Part shown: in pieces, positions 1 to 6,639 of the stretch
Numbering within the stretch: the stretch's first letter is position 1
Layout of the letters: each line of letters starts with the position of its first letter
Notes under the pieces: generated by a model
What the model was told of the DNA's origin: nothing
The model's input: only the letters and a program-made list of their open reading frames with translations
Database searches by the model: none
Translations under genes and position numbers: made by a program
Source of the DNA: Candidatus Brocadia sp.
GTDB taxonomy: Bacteria; Planctomycetota; Brocadiia; Brocadiales; Brocadiaceae
Length of the DNA: 14,963 nt
Reading direction: 5' to 3'
Assembly: GCA_030837935.1 (NCBI GenBank)
Contig: JAUQXU010000030.1
Coordinates: 1-14,963, forward strand

Positions 1-1037
1 AGCATAACGGATGTCTTTCCTTCTGGTGCGCTAAAGGGACTTCGGCGCTTGGGTTCCTGGATACGTGTCGTTATATATTTCCCTTCTGAGACGTACATCC
101 ACGTGTTATCACTAATGTCAGGGAGGTCAACCAGCATATTCAAAAATCTCACCGACCGGAATTTTAGCGACGCTGTATGATGTAAAACATCCTGCGTTAG
201 ATATCCCGGAAATGCCTTTGCGAGATCAGTCAGGGGAATCGTGGAAATGACCGCATCGCAATCAATCGTCCTTGTGACACCGTGCTGGGCATAGCACACA
301 CTTTTAACGTTATTGTTGTTTACCTGTATGCGTAAAACACTTGCATTCAGGACTATTTTTCCTCCCATTCCGGAAATTTCCTCACTCATGATATCAAACA
401 TCTGACCTATACCTTTTTTTGGGTAGAAATAACCTTTGGCATAGGTTCGCGGAGTGCCTTTCTTTAGTTTAAAGAGTCGGAAAAGGACGTCTTTGAGATT
501 CAACAAAGAAATCCTCTGGGATGCCCAATCAGTTGAGATGAGCTTTGGAGAGATACCCCATAATTTTTCGGTATAAGGGCCAAAGAATAAATTGTAGAGC
601 GTTCGTCCGAAGCGGTTGACAATCCAATCCTCAAAAGAAATGTCTTTTTTCCGAAAAACAATCCGGGAAATGGCGGCGATTACATACGATGTAAATGCCT
701 TCAGATTTGTCCAGAAGCCCATCTTCAGAAATATATCTTTGGCGGACAGGGGATACTCAAACGTCTTCCCTCTTAACAAAATAACGCTTTTCCTATGAGA
801 AGTCAGGAGCTCATTACCCATCATGTTACAAACGTTCCCAACAAGTTCCTTGTTCTTTGAGATAAAACGGTGCCCCCCGAGGTCGAACCGGTAGCCCTTA
901 TATTCATTCGTAACACATAACCCTCCTACCCGGGATTCTTTTTCAATGACGGTAACATCGTGTCCGTACCGGGATAATTCCCATGCGGCTGATAAACCAC
1001 AAGGTCCTCCTCCAAGCACAAGTATCTTTTTCTTCAA
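1..1037 (-). CDS. FAD-dependent amine oxidase / protoporphyrinogen-oxidase-like protein (3' end outside window)
   Basis: About 345 codons are visible on the minus strand and the frame is still open at base 1, so the C-terminus is missing. The protein opens with a Rossmann dinucleotide-binding motif (GGGPCGLSAA, about residues 9-18), an acidic strand end (VTVIEKE) and the GG-containing FAD signature VGGLC. A second conserved stretch reads DLGGHRF, followed by FFGPYTEKLWG and FYPKKGIGQM. These are typical of the COG1232 / amine-oxidase superfamily, which includes protoporphyrinogen oxidases, UDP-galactopyranose-mutase-like enzymes and carotenoid desaturase relatives. The substrate cannot be read from the sequence. 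The TTG start at 1037 has AGGAG 8 bases upstream. An in-frame GTG at 1046 overlaps that binding site and is less likely. The family is clear; the exact reaction is open. Confidence 0.85.
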   Translation of the reverse strand, partial: MKKKILVLGGGPCGLSAAWELSRYGHDVTVIEKESRVGGLCVTNEYKGYRFDLGGHRFISKNKELVGNVCNMMGNELLTSHRKSVILLRGKTFEYPLSAKDIFLKMGFWTNLKAFTSYVIAAISRIVFRKKDISFEDWIVNRFGRTLYNLFFGPYTEKLWGISPKLISTDWASQRISLLNLKDVLFRLFKLKKGTPRTYAKGYFYPKKGIGQMFDIMSEEISGMGGKIVLNASVLRIQVNNNNVKSVCYAQHGVTRTIDCDAVISTIPLTDLAKAFPGYLTQDVLHHTASLKFRSVRFLNMLVDLPDISDNTWMYVSEGKYITTRIQEPKRRSPFSAPEGKTSVM

Positions 1038-1061
1038 TTTCGGCACTCCTTACAGTAGTTC

Positions 1062-1139
1062 GGACGCAGATTTCGCAGATGCCCACAGACAACTACACGT
1101 ATTTTTTAATATCCTGACAATCCGTGCCCATCTGCGTCC
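1062..1139. repeat. Inverted repeat, dispersed-palindrome type
   Basis: Perfect 10-base arms GGACGCAGAT (1062-1071) and ATCTGCGTCC (1130-1139) enclose 58 bases. The left arm is followed by a second copy of CGCAGAT (1074-1080). The element fills most of the gap between the porin stop and the start of the FAD oxidoreductase. There is no T-run, so it is not a classical intrinsic terminator on either strand. It resembles the short palindromic repeats scattered through many bacterial genomes; copy number cannot be judged from one window. Confidence 0.55.
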
Positions 1140-1165
1140 AAAACAAAAGTTCCTAAACAATTAAA

Positions 1166-2632
1166 TTAAAAATAGGTTGCTACAGAAAACAAAAAGGCGT
1201 TATTAGCTGTATCGGACATGTCTTTCTCTTCCATATTAATTTGATAATCCAACTTAAAGACCGTGTCTTCGGTGTAACGATAGTTCAAACCGGGTGTGAG
1301 CCGATTTCTTACCCAATGAACCCTTTCAAAATTGTCATCTCTGCCAGCCGTTTGCACCTGATCCCATCGCAGAACACCGGTAAAGGTCGAGTTCTCTGTG
1401 AATATTTTAGGATTCCAGCTTTTTAATATAGAGGGCATGAAATGGTATCGGCCCTCCAGATAATATCCCCACATATCATCGGTTATACCAGCAGCCTCTG
1501 CAAAGCTATCTGTTTCTATAAAGGCATAAGCCCCTTCCCCTAAGAATTCAAACGGTCCTCTTTGATAGATAAAATCCAACGCCGGGATGGTCAATTGATT
1601 TTCATTATTTTCATCATATCGGCATGTATATGCAGACCCGCCAAACTCTAACCCGATAAAAGGACTAAAGGTCACACGACCCACAATACCTGGGTTTTCA
1701 TTATAGTTATCGTTGACATATCCACTCTTAGAACTTCTCAATCCATTTACCTCTCCAAAGCGTGCTTCACCGTCTGCATCTAAGCCGCGAAATACACCAT
1801 TGGTAACGTAAATCTCGTAATCAAGTTTGCTGAGTTCTGATGGATAAAGGGTGCCAAAGAACCCCATCCCTAAATCCGTAAGGGTGGTTGGTATAATCAA
1901 TTGGTTTACCAGAGGTCGGTCGGTAAGGTCTTGCAAAGGAGAATCATGCACTAAATTAAGTTTTCCCAGAGGTGTAAGGAGATACCCGCCCCTCCAATTG
2001 ATCCAATCGGTTACCAAAAAATCCATGGTTGCAAATTCCAGGATCACTTCTCCATCTCTGCCGCCTCCCACGCCACCAAACTCAAATTCTATTTCTGCTG
2101 CAAGTTTCACGCGGTCGGAGATATCTGAATAGATGAAGGGAATAAATCTCTTTTGCGTAAAACCCTGTGGATCGGCTTCGTTTTCGGTTGTCCTGTACTC
2201 GAAGTCCATATAGCCACCAAGGTAGGTATTTCTCCCAAATCTCCTCAGGAATGGCTTTGTATAGACACCACCAAAGGCCGGAGCAAGGTTTTTTTCTTCT
2301 AATTCAGCTCCTGGCTTGGCCAAAGAATGCACCTCTTCCGCACTTTGTCCACCCTCTGTCACTCTCACGCCTGTTGGTTGCGCAGGTATTTCCTCTTCAG
2401 CAACCCTTACCTCCTTTTTTTGCACCTCTTCCCTTAACGATGCAATTTCCTTTTCTTTTTGGACGTCCCTTTCAATTTGCTGCTTAAGCAGGTCCTTTAT
2501 CTCTTGCAATTCTTTCTCGAGCATGTCGACCTTATTTTTCAGAGACTCCGTTTCGGAAGATTGCGCAAAGCTATTGGCGATAAAAACGAATACGAGCAAA
2601 GACACGACAACAAGCAGACTCAAATAACGCAT
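1166..2632 (-). CDS. Outer-membrane porin with N-terminal coiled coil (OprO/OprP-like)
   Basis: The 488-residue protein has a Sec signal peptide (about 1-23, hydrophobic core then SFA before QSS). A predicted coiled coil rich in Glu/Lys follows (about 25-80), then a Gly/aromatic-rich region with alternating hydrophobic residues typical of a beta barrel. It ends in VATYF, and a terminal Phe after alternating residues is the usual signal for insertion by the BAM complex. Overall composition and the GGYMDFEYR and WINWRGGYLLTPLGKLN stretches resemble phosphate-selective-porin-type proteins. The name describes the fold; the solute is not known. The ATG at 2632 has GAGGTGA 7 bases upstream. A consensus promoter and a Fur-like palindrome lie just upstream, so iron-dependent expression is possible. 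It appears to be transcribed alone or with the oxidoreductase 128 bases downstream. Confidence 0.85.
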   Translation of the reverse strand: MRYLSLLVVVSLLVFVFIANSFAQSSETESLKNKVDMLEKELQEIKDLLKQQIERDVQKEKEIASLREEVQKKEVRVAEEEIPAQPTGVRVTEGGQSAEEVHSLAKPGAELEEKNLAPAFGGVYTKPFLRRFGRNTYLGGYMDFEYRTTENEADPQGFTQKRFIPFIYSDISDRVKLAAEIEFEFGGVGGGRDGEVILEFATMDFLVTDWINWRGGYLLTPLGKLNLVHDSPLQDLTDRPLVNQLIIPTTLTDLGMGFFGTLYPSELSKLDYEIYVTNGVFRGLDADGEARFGEVNGLRSSKSGYVNDNYNENPGIVGRVTFSPFIGLEFGGSAYTCRYDENNENQLTIPALDFIYQRGPFEFLGEGAYAFIETDSFAEAAGITDDMWGYYLEGRYHFMPSILKSWNPKIFTENSTFTGVLRWDQVQTAGRDDNFERVHWVRNRLTPGLNYRYTEDTVFKLDYQINMEEKDMSDTANNAFLFSVATYF

Positions 2633-2659
2633 AATCAGATCACCTCGAAAGAATTTTAC

Positions 2660-2674
2660 TGAGACTCATTCTCA
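2660..2674 (-). promoter_or_regulatory. Fur-box-like 7-1-7 palindrome in the porin leader
   Basis: On the minus strand the site reads TGAGAATGAGTCTCA. Against the 7-1-7 core TGATAATnATTATCA it matches 11 of 14 positions, and against the TGAGAATnATTCTCA variant 13 of 14. It lies about 6-20 bases past the transcription start predicted from the -10 box at 2688-2693 and 28 bases before the porin ATG. Bound repressor there would block elongation or promoter clearance. Identification is by motif only; no fur gene is in the window. Confidence 0.5.
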
Positions 2675-2687
2675 ATACGTTAGAAAA

Positions 2688-2715
2688 ATTATATTCATTA
2701 CTTGTAAATTGTCAA
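2688..2715 (-). promoter_or_regulatory. Consensus sigma-70 promoter of the porin gene
   Basis: Minus-strand TTGACA (2715-2710) and TATAAT (2693-2688) are both perfect matches to the consensus, with a 16-base spacer. The expected start of transcription near 2681 gives a leader of about 50 bases. This is the strongest promoter-like sequence in the window and suggests an abundant transcript unless repressed. Confidence 0.75.
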
Positions 2716-2744
2716 GGGTATTTTAAAAATAATTCCGGTCGGAT

Positions 2745-3433
2745 TAAACCGTGAGGTTCTCCGAAATGAAGTTAGGAATTCATAGCGTGTTATCCACAAA
2801 TCAGCTACAGGAAAACCCAGGAAACTCAAAATCTGAAGCCTGTGGTACACAAGGCCGAATTATTCAAAACCCCAGACCCTTTCCTTGCCCCCCTAACCTA
2901 TGCCGAACTCGTCGGAACGGCCAGCAAGGCTATTGCGCAATATCAGGAGGCGCAACACAAGACAGAGAAGGAAGTTTATACCAAAAGGGTAGAGACGCCG
3001 CGCAAGATGCCTTCGCCGTCGTAATTACAAAAGAAAAAGGATATTCTTTGCCCTTTGACAAGAGAAAAGAATCATGTATGACGAGCACAAAGAGGACAAA
3101 AAAACGAACAGGTGGAAAACGCATGATGTGGGGTAGAATAGTGCTGACTGAGTAAGACTGTTGGGAATTGAAAGAATCGTAACAATAATCAGAGCAAATT
3201 ACAATCCGCTCCTTAATTTTTTATTGCTCCGTTATCTATAGATCGGTGGCTCACATAGATAAGCCTCTTCTTCAGGCGACATCCTCATACTTCGGAATAA
3301 TCAGCTCGCCCGCCTCATGCCGATATAGCCCCCCGTTAAGACAAGAGACTCAAAGCTAGTACCACGTGTAACATCCAGCACCTTGCGTTAACATTCCGTC
3401 ACAAATCCGTCCACACTATCCGCATAAAATAAG
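2745..3433. other. Long intergenic stretch without a convincing gene
   Basis: Between the porin promoter and the tRNA I find no gene with a good start, ribosome binding site and recognisable protein. Two overlapping plus-strand frames are open over 2776-3024 and 2751-3155. The first contains a protein-like run (AELFKTPDPFLAPLTYAELVG, then KAIAQYQEAQ) that stops at 3024. The second is basic at its end and has a GTG start with no binding site. They may be two pieces of one decayed gene, or chance. A separate minus-strand remnant at 3272-3387 is listed on its own. Confidence 0.4.
3272..3387 (-). pseudogene. Remnant of an unidentified protein C-terminus, frameshifted at a G6 run
   Basis: On the minus strand one frame reads KVLDVTRGTSFESLVLTGG up to a run of six G (3334-3329). 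A shifted frame continues LYRHEAGELIIPKYEDVA and ends in TGA at 3272-3274. Each piece is short (under 30 codons), and the first is closed upstream by TAA at 3390-3388. Joined by a one-base shift at the homopolymer they give a natural-looking C-terminal tail of about 38 residues. I do not recognise the family. The rest of the gene is absent, so this is most likely debris. A sequencing error in the G run could explain the shift but not the missing N-terminus. Confidence 0.3.
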
Positions 3434-3507
3434 CGCCCCCAGCAGGATTCAAACCTGCAACCTTTGGCTCCGGAGGCCAACGCTCTATTCAGTTGAGCTA
3501 TAGGGGC
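3434..3507 (-). tRNA. tRNA-Arg (anticodon CCG)
   Basis: The 74-base minus-strand cloverleaf has acceptor GCCCCTA pairing with TGGGGGC (one U-G pair), D-stem GCTC/GAGC, anticodon stem TTGGC/GCCAA, loop CTCCGGA with anticodon CCG, and T-stem GCAGG/CCTGC. The discriminator base is G, and CCA is not encoded. Two tertiary pairs are unusual. The D-loop AACTGAATA has A at positions 15 and 19. The variable loop ends in U48 and the T-loop TTTGAAT has U56, giving A15-U48 and A19-U56 in place of the usual G15-C48 and G19-C56. It lies 85 bases downstream of the DUF2156 gene on the same strand. I see no clear promoter of its own. Confidence 0.93.
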
Positions 3508-3592
3508 TATGGGGCTTAACCTTCAGGAAATTCTACGTAACAGTTTCTCCTATTAGTGATAATGCTTTGCCTTATAGTAATTCACCAAGGTG

Positions 3593-4699
3593 CTATTTTT
3601 CGTAAATGAGAAATTTCTTTGCCAAAATGCAGGGATGATATGACATCTTTGCCCTTCTCAGCCCTTCTATACCCCAATCCTCACCAGCATTGGTGTAAGT
3701 TAATCCAGAGAAATCGCTGGCACAAAACTGCTGGTAGATAAATTGAGGCATACCATGAAAGTTATTGTTGGTTTTTTCTATAAGAACGGATGCAGTATCA
3801 GGTGCAATGTTTTCACCTAAAGTAATACCTTCAATACGACCGTTAATTGTAATGATCGCTCCCTCCAATCCTAATTCTTCCGAAAAGATGATTGCGCATT
3901 TAGCTGCTTCTGCTTCGTGGACAAGACTGTACTGATAATGAGATTCGTTGTGGTTTGAAAGATTCGATTCCTGTATCTTCTCCCTTTTCCATTGATCAAT
4001 CATAAGGAGGGCGTCTGCTATATGTTTGGGGTAGAACTTTTCGAAGGAAGCATCGTAGTGCTTCTTAAAATAGTTTATCTCGTTTCTCTTCTTTTCGTAC
4101 TTTCTTCCGGTGAGTTTTATAAGATCGGACGTATTGTAGATGTAATCAGGATAACCTTCAATTATGCGGTAGGAACTCGTGTCAAAAAGATGCAGGAAGT
4201 CTTCGTAAACATAATTAATATATGATTCAAAACCACTAGAGTCGTTAATTTCTCGCATTATGGAAAAACATTCACGGAGGGTGTTTTGAATGTTCTTTTT
4301 CCCGAGCGGTGGGAGCATCATGCACATCCCTTTGGAAGTCACGCCAAAGAGGCAGAAATTATCATGAATCAATTTCCATAATAATTCTATTGAGCCTTTC
4401 CATATAAAATTGTTTGCAAAAGAGTAATCACATAAATTTACGTTTTCTTCCTTTACATATTTGCCAAAGAGTTTCTTGTCTTCAATTTTTAACCGGTTTA
4501 AACCATACAGCTTGCATTTTTCTTCGATACTGATACTACGTTCTGTTATCTTCGAGAGGCTGGTTTCTATCAGTTGTAAAATGGTTTCTCTCCTGATGTG
4601 GTGTTGCACTGAACTCGGCCACACGACGGAGGTTCGAGGTCTAGCGCAAACCATTGTAGAATCGTGGCAGACATCCCCTGCGGATGTCTGAACCAACAC
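3593..4699 (-). CDS. DUF2156 family protein (phosphatidylglycerol lysyltransferase C-terminal-like)
   Basis: The C-terminal part carries the DUF2156 hallmarks: YPDYIYNTSDLIKLTG (about residues 183-198), then KYEKKRNEINYF, and near the end DWGIEGLRRAKMSYHP. This acyltransferase-like (GNAT) fold is shared with the catalytic half of MprF lysyl-phosphatidylglycerol synthases; short stand-alone members have no assigned reaction. No membrane segments are seen, so it is probably cytoplasmic. The domain begins only around residue 70 (IEDKKLFGKY). The boundary given is the longest frame, from a GTG at 4699 that lacks a ribosome binding site. The first 35 or so residues look unlike protein and cover a hairpin. 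AGGAGAG at 4594-4588 points to an ATT at 4582, which would give 329 residues. The best upstream ATG (4764) is in another frame. The family is secure; the start is not. Confidence 0.8.
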   Translation of the reverse strand: MLVQTSAGDVCHDSTMVCARPRTSVVWPSSVQHHIRRETILQLIETSLSKITERSISIEEKCKLYGLNRLKIEDKKLFGKYVKEENVNLCDYSFANNFIWKGSIELLWKLIHDNFCLFGVTSKGMCMMLPPLGKKNIQNTLRECFSIMREINDSSGFESYINYVYEDFLHLFDTSSYRIIEGYPDYIYNTSDLIKLTGRKYEKKRNEINYFKKHYDASFEKFYPKHIADALLMIDQWKREKIQESNLSNHNESHYQYSLVHEAEAAKCAIIFSEELGLEGAIITINGRIEGITLGENIAPDTASVLIEKTNNNFHGMPQFIYQQFCASDFSGLTYTNAGEDWGIEGLRRAKMSYHPCILAKKFLIYEK

Positions 4700-4764
4700 C
4701 GATTGATTCGCATCGTGTTAATCTTGGGTTTTAAATGTCTTAGTGTTTTTATTAAATTTTCCAT
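4570..4764 (-). CDS. Possible 64-codon upstream frame overlapping the DUF2156 gene
   Basis: An ATG at 4764 follows AAGGTAGG with 5 bases between, the best binding site in this area, and sits 40 bases past a good -10 box. The frame begins MENLIKTLRHLKPKI and ends in TGA at 4572-4570, 13 bases inside the DUF2156 frame if that starts at the ATT at 4582. The second half (Cys- and Pro-rich) does not look like a conserved protein. It could be a leader frame that couples translation into the downstream gene. It could also be the original N-terminus of that gene, put out of frame by an insertion carrying the hairpin at 4668-4690. Confidence 0.3.
   Translation of the reverse strand: MENLIKTLRHLKPKINTMRINRCWFRHPQGMSATILQWFALDLEPPSCGRVQCNTTSGEKPFYN
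4668..4690. repeat. Perfect 9-bp hairpin in the DUF2156 leader
   Basis: CAGACATCC (4668-4676), a 5-base loop CCTGC and GGATGTCTG (4682-4690) form a perfect stem. It lies inside the transcript predicted from the promoter at 4804-4831 and inside the 64-codon upstream frame. No T-run follows on either strand, so it is not a standard terminator. It may be an RNA regulatory hairpin or the end of a small inserted palindromic element. Confidence 0.5.
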
Positions 4765-4803
4765 AAAGACCTACCTTATGATATTTAGTATAAATTACGT
4801 TGA

Positions 4804-4831
4804 ATTATACAATGCCTGTATAGATTTTCAA
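4804..4831 (-). promoter_or_regulatory. Sigma-70 promoter upstream of the DUF2156 gene
   Basis: Minus-strand TTGAAA (4831-4826) and TATAAT (4809-4804) are separated by 16 bases. The -10 box is perfect and the -35 box matches 5 of 6. It lies within the 150 bases between the glgC stop and the DUF2156 frame, so the two genes need not share a transcript. The predicted start near 4797 is about 33 bases before the ATG at 4764 and over 200 before the ATT at 4582. Confidence 0.6.
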
Positions 4832-4852
4832 GTGGTAATTACAATTATTTAG

Positions 4853-6133
4853 TTATATTACGGTATGTGATGGTATAATAATGGCTTTTGGTATAATGAC
4901 TATATAATCACGAATCATGTAATTTTCTGCGTCAAACTGTTCTACTTTCTTTGTATTTTCTATATTTACATGGTCTCCGATATGTACATTCTTGTCAACA
5001 ATCGCCCCAACGATACGGGAATTGTTACCAATACCTACATCTGGTATCTTTTTTAACCGGTCTGTCCGAATATTCGCTTCTGTTTCGTAATAATCTGCAC
5101 CCATGATGATAGAGTTTCGAATAAGCGTGCTTTTACCAACAATACTTCGGATTCCAATCACAGAATTATGTATTTCGGCGTTATCGATAATACAACCGTC
5201 CGAGATAATGGATTGTGTAATCTTGCAGTCGTTGATGATTGACCCGGGCAAAAAAAGCGGGTTGGTATAAATCGGCGCCTTTTCGCTATACAAATCAAAA
5301 CTGGGTCTGAGCGAGGCCAGGTTCAGATTCGCCTCATAAAATGATTTGATCGTACCAATATCCTCCCAATAACCGTCAAAGAAATATGCGAATACGCGTC
5401 TCTTTTTTATTATTTCCGGGATGATATCCTTACCAAAGTCTGATTTATTGGTTTCTTTCAGTACGTCATTCAATACGTCAAGATTAAATACATAAATGCC
5501 CATTGATGCAAGAAGTGTGCGGCCTTTGGCGCTAACACCACGCCTGTCAAAAGCGGCTGCATCGAGCGAAAGAAAATCGATGGTCTTCTCATCCTTTGGT
5601 TTTTCAAAGAAACCGATAATGCGACCTTGTTCGTCTATCTTTAATATCCCTAAATTAGGTGCTTCTTTTCTTTCCGCGGGGATTACGGAAATGGTTACCT
5701 CTGCCCCATTCTTAATATGTTCTTTGATGAGTTGTTGATAGTTCATCCTATAGAGTTGGTCACCGGAGAGTATCAATGCAAAATCGATATTGGGTTGGTT
5801 AAAAAAACGGAGGTTTTGCCGAACGGCATCGGCAGTACCCTGGTACCAGTTCATACTTTCAATGGTTTGGGTTGCTGCCAGAATTTCAATAAAACCCCTG
5901 GAGAAATTATCGAATTTATAAGCCCTGGTTATATGCCTGTGAAGCGATGCAGAGTTAAATTGTGTAAGCACGTAAATCTTATTAAGATCAGAATTCAGAC
6001 AGTTGCTGATAGGAATGTCAATGAGTCTATATTTTCCCGCAAGCGGGACGGCAGGTTTTGACCTTTCTTTCGTTAAGGGATAAAGTCTTGTTCCACGCCC
6101 CCCTCCCAGGATTACTGAAATTACATTATCCAT
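4853..6133 (-). CDS. glgC: Glucose-1-phosphate adenylyltransferase (ADP-glucose pyrophosphorylase)
   Basis: GlgC makes ADP-glucose from ATP and glucose 1-phosphate, the committed step of bacterial glycogen synthesis, in the cytoplasm. At 426 residues it is full length. The nucleotide-binding signature GGGRGTRLYPLTKERSKP lies at residues 10-27, followed by AVPLAGKYRLIDIPISNC. SGDQLYRM (123-130) carries the metal-binding Asp. FFEKP (175-179) is the glucose-phosphate site, and YWEDIGT (255-261) follows. The C-terminal quarter is a left-handed beta-helix with hexapeptide repeats. KYRLIDIPISNCLNS and the terminal IRDYIVIIP...TVI pattern are closer to the cyanobacterial/plant type than to the enterobacterial one. 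The ATG at 6133 is chosen; an in-frame TTG at 6139 is possible. Neither has a strong binding site. No other glycogen gene is adjacent. Confidence 0.95.
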   Translation of the reverse strand: MDNVISVILGGGRGTRLYPLTKERSKPAVPLAGKYRLIDIPISNCLNSDLNKIYVLTQFNSASLHRHITRAYKFDNFSRGFIEILAATQTIESMNWYQGTADAVRQNLRFFNQPNIDFALILSGDQLYRMNYQQLIKEHIKNGAEVTISVIPAERKEAPNLGILKIDEQGRIIGFFEKPKDEKTIDFLSLDAAAFDRRGVSAKGRTLLASMGIYVFNLDVLNDVLKETNKSDFGKDIIPEIIKKRRVFAYFFDGYWEDIGTIKSFYEANLNLASLRPSFDLYSEKAPIYTNPLFLPGSIINDCKITQSIISDGCIIDNAEIHNSVIGIRSIVGKSTLIRNSIIMGADYYETEANIRTDRLKKIPDVGIGNNSRIVGAIVDKNVHIGDHVNIENTKKVEQFDAENYMIRDYIVIIPKAIIIPSHTVI

Positions 6134-6639
6134 GTTCAAGTTCTTAAAGCGATGCGGAATTTCTCAATATTGATCAAAACCTTCCCGATCTTACAACTAC
6201 CACTTACCCTCTCCGTGCGGGGGAATAGAGGGATGGTTTTCAACGCAGCAGTGAGTGCTTCTACGATAATTAAGCAATTACAAGACGTTGTTCCCTGTAA
6301 GCTCCTATGCCAAAACAAAAGTAGTTTAACAAAAAATCACGCATATTCAAGTTTTATACTCAAATTCTTTTAATCTTGCAATTGTTAATTCGTTTTGATA
6401 GGATGCCGCAAAACTTTTAGTCAAACATATTTGAAGCAGTTATCGTTCTGACCCAAACGAGTCGGAAATGTAAAATGAAAATTTCAAAATACAAACAGCA
6501 AGGTTAATTTTGTAGTTTGCAATGTACATTTTTCATTTTGCACTGTTTTTTGCTAAAATTGTCAAAATAGTTTTTGTAAGAAACTAAAAAGGAGGGTACT
6601 TGTATCCCGAAAAATCTCCTGGATGCGGGTAGTTCAAGT
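6134..6639. other. Divergent intergenic region between glgC and the prepilin peptidase
   Basis: About 500 bases without a convincing gene. Small frames on both strands (for example 6152-6373 plus) lack ribosome binding sites and recognisable sequence. The region should hold the promoters of glgC (minus) and of the plus-strand genes, but I see no consensus pair for either. It contains CCCTCT/AGAGGG arms (6207-6212 and 6227-6232), a 74-base nested inverted repeat at 6469-6542 and, near the right end, a strong Shine-Dalgarno sequence (GGAGGG, 6591-6596). Confidence 0.5.
6469..6542. repeat. Nested imperfect inverted repeat, about 74 bases
   Basis: Outer arms TGTAAAATGAAAAT (6469-6482) and ATTTTTCATTTTGCA (6528-6542) pair over 12 of 14 positions. 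Inside them, CAAAATACAAA (6485-6495) and TTTGTAGTTTG (6509-6519) pair over 10 of 11. Together they could fold as one long AT-rich hairpin with a 13-base loop. It ends about 50 bases before the Shine-Dalgarno sequence of the prepilin peptidase. It may be a small mobile palindromic element or part of the leader RNA. Confidence 0.55.

Noticed and set aside
946..1164. Plus-strand open frame of 72 codons
   Set aside because: It lies opposite the start of the FAD oxidoreductase and runs into the inverted repeat; no ribosome binding site or recognisable protein.
1851..2662. Several plus-strand frames within 1851-2662
   Set aside because: They are shadows of the porin on the other strand, with Ser/Phe/Pro-rich composition created by its coiled-coil codons.
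2842..3024. GTG-started 60-codon frame as a real small gene
   Set aside because: No binding site and no recognised family; kept only as part of a possible decayed gene.
6152..6373. Plus-strand frame upstream of the prepilin peptidase
   Set aside because: Overlaps the glgC leader, no Shine-Dalgarno, no domain; the sequence includes the CCCTCT/AGAGGG palindrome.
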